Positions 6,794 to 8,782 of a DNA stretch of 8,782 bases are shown here, one piece after another. Each line of letters begins with the position of its first letter. Position 1 is the stretch's first letter. The notes beneath the pieces are model-generated. The model worked only from the letters and a program-made list of their open reading frames with translations, ran no database searches and was not told the DNA's origin. This stretch comes from an uncultured Chloroflexota bacterium (GTDB lineage: Bacteria > Chloroflexota > Dehalococcoidia > Lucifugimonadales > CAJWER01): NCBI GenBank assembly GCA_913030785.1, contig CAJWER010000117.1, positions 1 through 8,782 of the forward strand, in the 5' to 3' direction. The position numbers and the translations under genes are program-made.

Positions 6794-6946
6794 ATGGGAG
6801 GCCCCCGTGCTCCGTATTCCAGGCAAGTCCGATGTGGCTACGAGGAAGGCTTGCGACCGGCCGCGAAACGTCCTTTGAAGCTGTACCACGGGTCGTCTTT
6901 GTCGAGAGGCAATGCGACGGGTTGGTTCTCCTCCGACGACTTGTAG
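6794..6946 (+). CDS. Short ORF with strong ribosome site after the oxidoreductase, perhaps a truncated gene start
   Basis: Eighteen bases after the 5670-6776 stop, GGAGG (6783-6787) sits six bases before ATG 6794. The frame gives 50 residues, beginning MGGPRAPYSRQVRCGYEEGL, rich in Arg and Gly, with no recognisable domain. From 6838 onward it is antisense to the convergent oxidoreductase, so only about 15 codons lie in unique sequence. The simplest reading is the 5' end of a former downstream operon gene, cut when the neighbouring block was joined here. A real short peptide or a chance ribosome-site match cannot be excluded. Confidence 0.25.
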   Translation: MGGPRAPYSRQVRCGYEEGLRPAAKRPLKLYHGSSLSRGNATGWFSSDDL

Positions 6947-8124
6947 ATCGCCCGTACCACCTCGACGTGGTGATGCGGCACCTCGAGAGGTACCTGGGGT
7001 TCGGTGTCGTTGATGACACGCTCCAAGAACCCCCGTGTTTGCTGCTCCTGGGTGACCGTAGCTGGCAGGTCCTCCACTTCAGCGCGCAGCGCCTCCAGCG
7101 CGTCCTGTGCGTCCCTGGACACAAAGCTCGTGCGCGACTGAATCGGCGGCAGGCCGTCCGGCCCCTGCCTGAGGTTCTCGTTTTGCGTCACCAGGTGGGC
7201 GTCTTGGCCGGCGATCGATATACGACCCCGCAGCCCGACACTCACATTCTGTCGAACCTCCAGGGCGGATTGGGAAATCAGTGAGACATGAATCATGCCC
7301 GTCGCGCCGTTGGCGAACCTGAGCACCACCTGTGTGAGGCTGTCGTGCTCGATCACCCTGAGCATCGGCCCGGAATAGGCGAAAACCTCCACCACCCGGG
7401 ACCCCACGACCCATAAGAACGGGTCGATTATATACCGACCATGGTGGAAAACCGCCCCGCCGCCCTCGCCCTGCCACGTGCCGTGCCAGTTATTCGCCCT
7501 CGTAGGACTGTAGTAGCTCTGGGGCTGGTAGAGGTTCAGCTCAACGTTCGCGAACCCTATCTGTCCCAGTTTTCCACTTTCGACCGCCTTTCGCGCTAGG
7601 ACCATGTCCCGCGGGAACCTGTCGATTAGCTGGCAGTCGTACTTGACACCGGCCTTTCGGATAGCCGCGGCCATCGCATCGGCTTCCTCGACGCTGCGGG
7701 CCATCGGCCCCTCGGTGAAGATGTGGCGCCCTGCCTCCGCGGCGGCGATGGTGGGCTCGGCTCTAACTGGAGGCGGTGTAAGCAGGACCATCACGTCTAC
7801 TTCGTTGTCCTTAAGTAGCTCCTCGTGGTCTCGGTACCTGCGAATCTTGTGGGTCGCAGCCGACGCCGCCAACTCGGCCTTCCTCAGGTAGGCGTCGCGC
7901 TCTTCGGGCTTGCGCGCATCTGCCGCCAGGACCCTTGAGCGGTACGCCTCGGAGTTGTACGCATCGCCCAAGACCGTACGCACGTGATTAGCCCGACCCT
8001 CATCGAGGTCGGCCACCGCCACCACTCGCGCGATGTCGGCTACGAGCGCATAGACGCGGACATAAAGCGCCCTGGTGATCCCTCCACATCCAACGATCCC
8101 AACCCTCAGCCGATTGTCGTCCAT
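6838..8124 (-). CDS. Large Gfo/Idh/MocA-family oxidoreductase with EGP in place of EKP
   Basis: A complete 428-residue protein; ATG 8124 is preceded by GAGGAG (8132-8137) with a seven-base gap. The Rossmann domain begins RVGIVGCGGITRALY (7-21), and strand 2 ends VADLDE (37-42). A charged, Ala-rich helical insert of roughly 45 residues (about 48-95) precedes RYRDHEELL (96-104), making the protein longer than the usual 330-390. LLTPPP (114-119) follows. The EKP motif is TEGPMARS (137-144), so the conserved lysine is Gly139. In the C-terminal domain, GGGAVFHHGRYIIDPFLWVVG (221-241) puts Tyr231 where most members have His, as in glucose-fructose oxidoreductase-like members, with Asp234 kept. HVEVVRAIYKSSEENQPVALPL (386-407) is the normal C-terminal helix and strand. 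Substrate unknown; dehydrogenase activity is less certain because the lysine is missing. It probably follows the 8225-8782 gene in one transcript, with a 100-bp gap. Confidence 0.92.
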   Translation of the reverse strand: MDDNRLRVGIVGCGGITRALYVRVYALVADIARVVAVADLDEGRANHVRTVLGDAYNSEAYRSRVLAADARKPEERDAYLRKAELAASAATHKIRRYRDHEELLKDNEVDVMVLLTPPPVRAEPTIAAAEAGRHIFTEGPMARSVEEADAMAAAIRKAGVKYDCQLIDRFPRDMVLARKAVESGKLGQIGFANVELNLYQPQSYYSPTRANNWHGTWQGEGGGAVFHHGRYIIDPFLWVVGSRVVEVFAYSGPMLRVIEHDSLTQVVLRFANGATGMIHVSLISQSALEVRQNVSVGLRGRISIAGQDAHLVTQNENLRQGPDGLPPIQSRTSFVSRDAQDALEALRAEVEDLPATVTQEQQTRGFLERVINDTEPQVPLEVPHHHVEVVRAIYKSSEENQPVALPLDKDDPWYSFKGRFAAGRKPSS

Positions 8125-8224
8125 CGTAATGCTCCTCTCGTCTCCGGTCCCCTCGCTTCGCCGGGACCCGTAATGTCTGACGCGCGCTACTTGGCTAGGG
8201 CACGGGTCGCACGCGATAGCTCGG
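8125..8224. other. 100-bp spacer with weak inverted repeat
   Basis: The spacer between two minus-strand genes contains GGTCCC (8146-8151) and GGGACC (8163-8168), a six-base stem with an 11-base loop. No T-run follows on the minus strand, so I do not call it a terminator. The ribosome site of the downstream gene is at 8132-8137. Co-transcription of the two genes is plausible. Confidence 0.35.
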
Positions 8225-8782
8225 CTAGCTCCTGGGCAGGGGCAGGTCTACCCTCACGTTGCCGCGGTCCTGGGAGAGCAGCGCGCCGAGCATGATTTCC
8301 AGCGTATCGCGGGCGCGCCGAGGGGGCGAGCTACTCTCGGCGTCGTTCCACACCATCTGGGCCATCTCCTTGACGGCAGGCATGAGGCTGTCCCCTAAGA
8401 AGTCAGGGAAGCCTGGGTGGTCGAAGGTCGGGTCAAGGGTCAGGGGACCCTCCACGGTGTCCGAGAGCCAGCGCGTCCCCGATTTGTCGTCCAGCCTGAA
8501 CCGCCCACTGGGGCCCATCAGGTCGATCTCGGTGATGGGCGGAGTCATCTTCGCGGAGTTCAGGATGGCCCGGACACCGTTGGCGTACTCGATGATCAGC
8601 GTCGAGCCCGGGTCGAGAGCGGGGTCCTTGCCCCCTTCGCCCTTGTACACGGCGCCGTAGTCCTCGAAGCCGCGCTCGTGGACGGCAAGCACCCATTTCG
8701 GCCCTGCGTCCGCGAAGAAGCTGATGAGGTCGATCGCGTGGGTGCCGTTGCGGAAAAGCATCGATCTGTGCCCGCCCATGTG
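8225..8782 (-). CDS. Gfo/Idh/MocA-family oxidoreductase, C-terminal part (cut by window end)
   Basis: The frame is open to the last base of the window and lacks the Rossmann domain, so the 185 residues are the C-terminal half of a longer protein. An internal Met at 8779 is not the real start. It aligns along its whole length with the 4334-5386 protein: HMGGHRSMLFRNGTHAID against HLGGPRAMLFRNGTHLID, then FFADAGPKWV, FEDYGAVYKGEGG, NGVRAILNSAK, and the shared end GNVRVDLPLPR with one extra Ser. The region corresponding to residues 270-330 of that protein is longer here (LSDTVEGPLTLDPTFDHPGF and following). His and Asp of GTHAID occupy the usual catalytic positions. It lies upstream of the 428-residue oxidoreductase on the same strand. 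Family membership is sure; the cofactor motif cannot be seen. Confidence 0.9.
   Translation of the reverse strand, partial: HMGGHRSMLFRNGTHAIDLISFFADAGPKWVLAVHERGFEDYGAVYKGEGGKDPALDPGSTLIIEYANGVRAILNSAKMTPPITEIDLMGPSGRFRLDDKSGTRWLSDTVEGPLTLDPTFDHPGFPDFLGDSLMPAVKEMAQMVWNDAESSSPPRRARDTLEIMLGALLSQDRGNVRVDLPLPRS

Noticed and set aside
8146..8168. GGTCCC/GGGACC hairpin considered as a terminator
   Set aside because: The stem is only six bases with an 11-base loop, and no T-run follows on the transcribed strand.
1..8782. CRISPR array, tRNA or rRNA genes, or a defence system
   Set aside because: No regularly spaced repeats, no tRNA-like or rRNA-like sequence, and no recognisable defence proteins were found on either strand.

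Overview
The window is a bacterial chromosomal segment of fairly high GC. It is dominated by NAD(P)-dependent oxidoreductases of the Gfo/Idh/MocA family: five separate genes or gene parts in under 9 kb, mixed with one IS21-family insertion sequence and the remains of at least two decayed genes. The host cannot be fixed from the sequence alone. Runs of diverged Gfo/Idh/MocA paralogues next to sulfatase remnants resemble Chloroflexota (SAR202/Dehalococcoidia-like), Poribacteria-like or Planctomycetes-like environmental genomes; this is inference. Start sites have good Shine-Dalgarno (SD) sequences, usually GGAGG-like at 6-7 nt.

Layout. 1-234 (-): the N-terminal part of a small membrane protein, cut by the window edge and starting at GTG. 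475-1045 (+): the first oxidoreductase, cut off after about 190 residues by the insertion sequence. 1046-3522: an apparently intact IS21-type element with imperfect terminal inverted repeats, repeated TGTACC sites at each end, and istA-istB on the minus strand overlapping by 4 bp. 3523-4337: a gene-poor debris zone holding the C-terminus of a membrane protein (-), an IS-end-like hairpin motif, a small palindrome and a probable sulfatase C-terminal fragment (+). 4334-5386 (-) and 5670-6776 (+): two intact oxidoreductases transcribed divergently from a 283-bp intergenic region. 6794-6946 (+): a short ORF with a strong ribosome site just after the second of these. 6838-8124 (-) and 8225-8782 (-): a 428-residue oxidoreductase preceded by the C-terminal half of a fifth one that runs off the window.

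How it fits together. The oxidoreductases probably act on sugars, polyols or similar polyhydroxylated compounds; the sequence does not identify substrates. They are not recent copies of one another. Their active-site signature varies: EKP in the 4334-5386 protein, EKQ in the 5670-6776 protein, EGP in the 6838-8124 protein and GGT in the truncated one. The 4334-5386 and 8225-8782 proteins are the closest pair and share the C-terminal signature NVRVDLPLPR. The IS21 element lacks a visible target duplication, and the sequence beyond it does not continue the interrupted gene, so the left half looks rearranged or deleted at the element. I see no RNA genes, CRISPR array, defence system or clearly new molecular system. 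The main points of interest are the paralogue cluster with eroded catalytic motifs and the scar around the IS.
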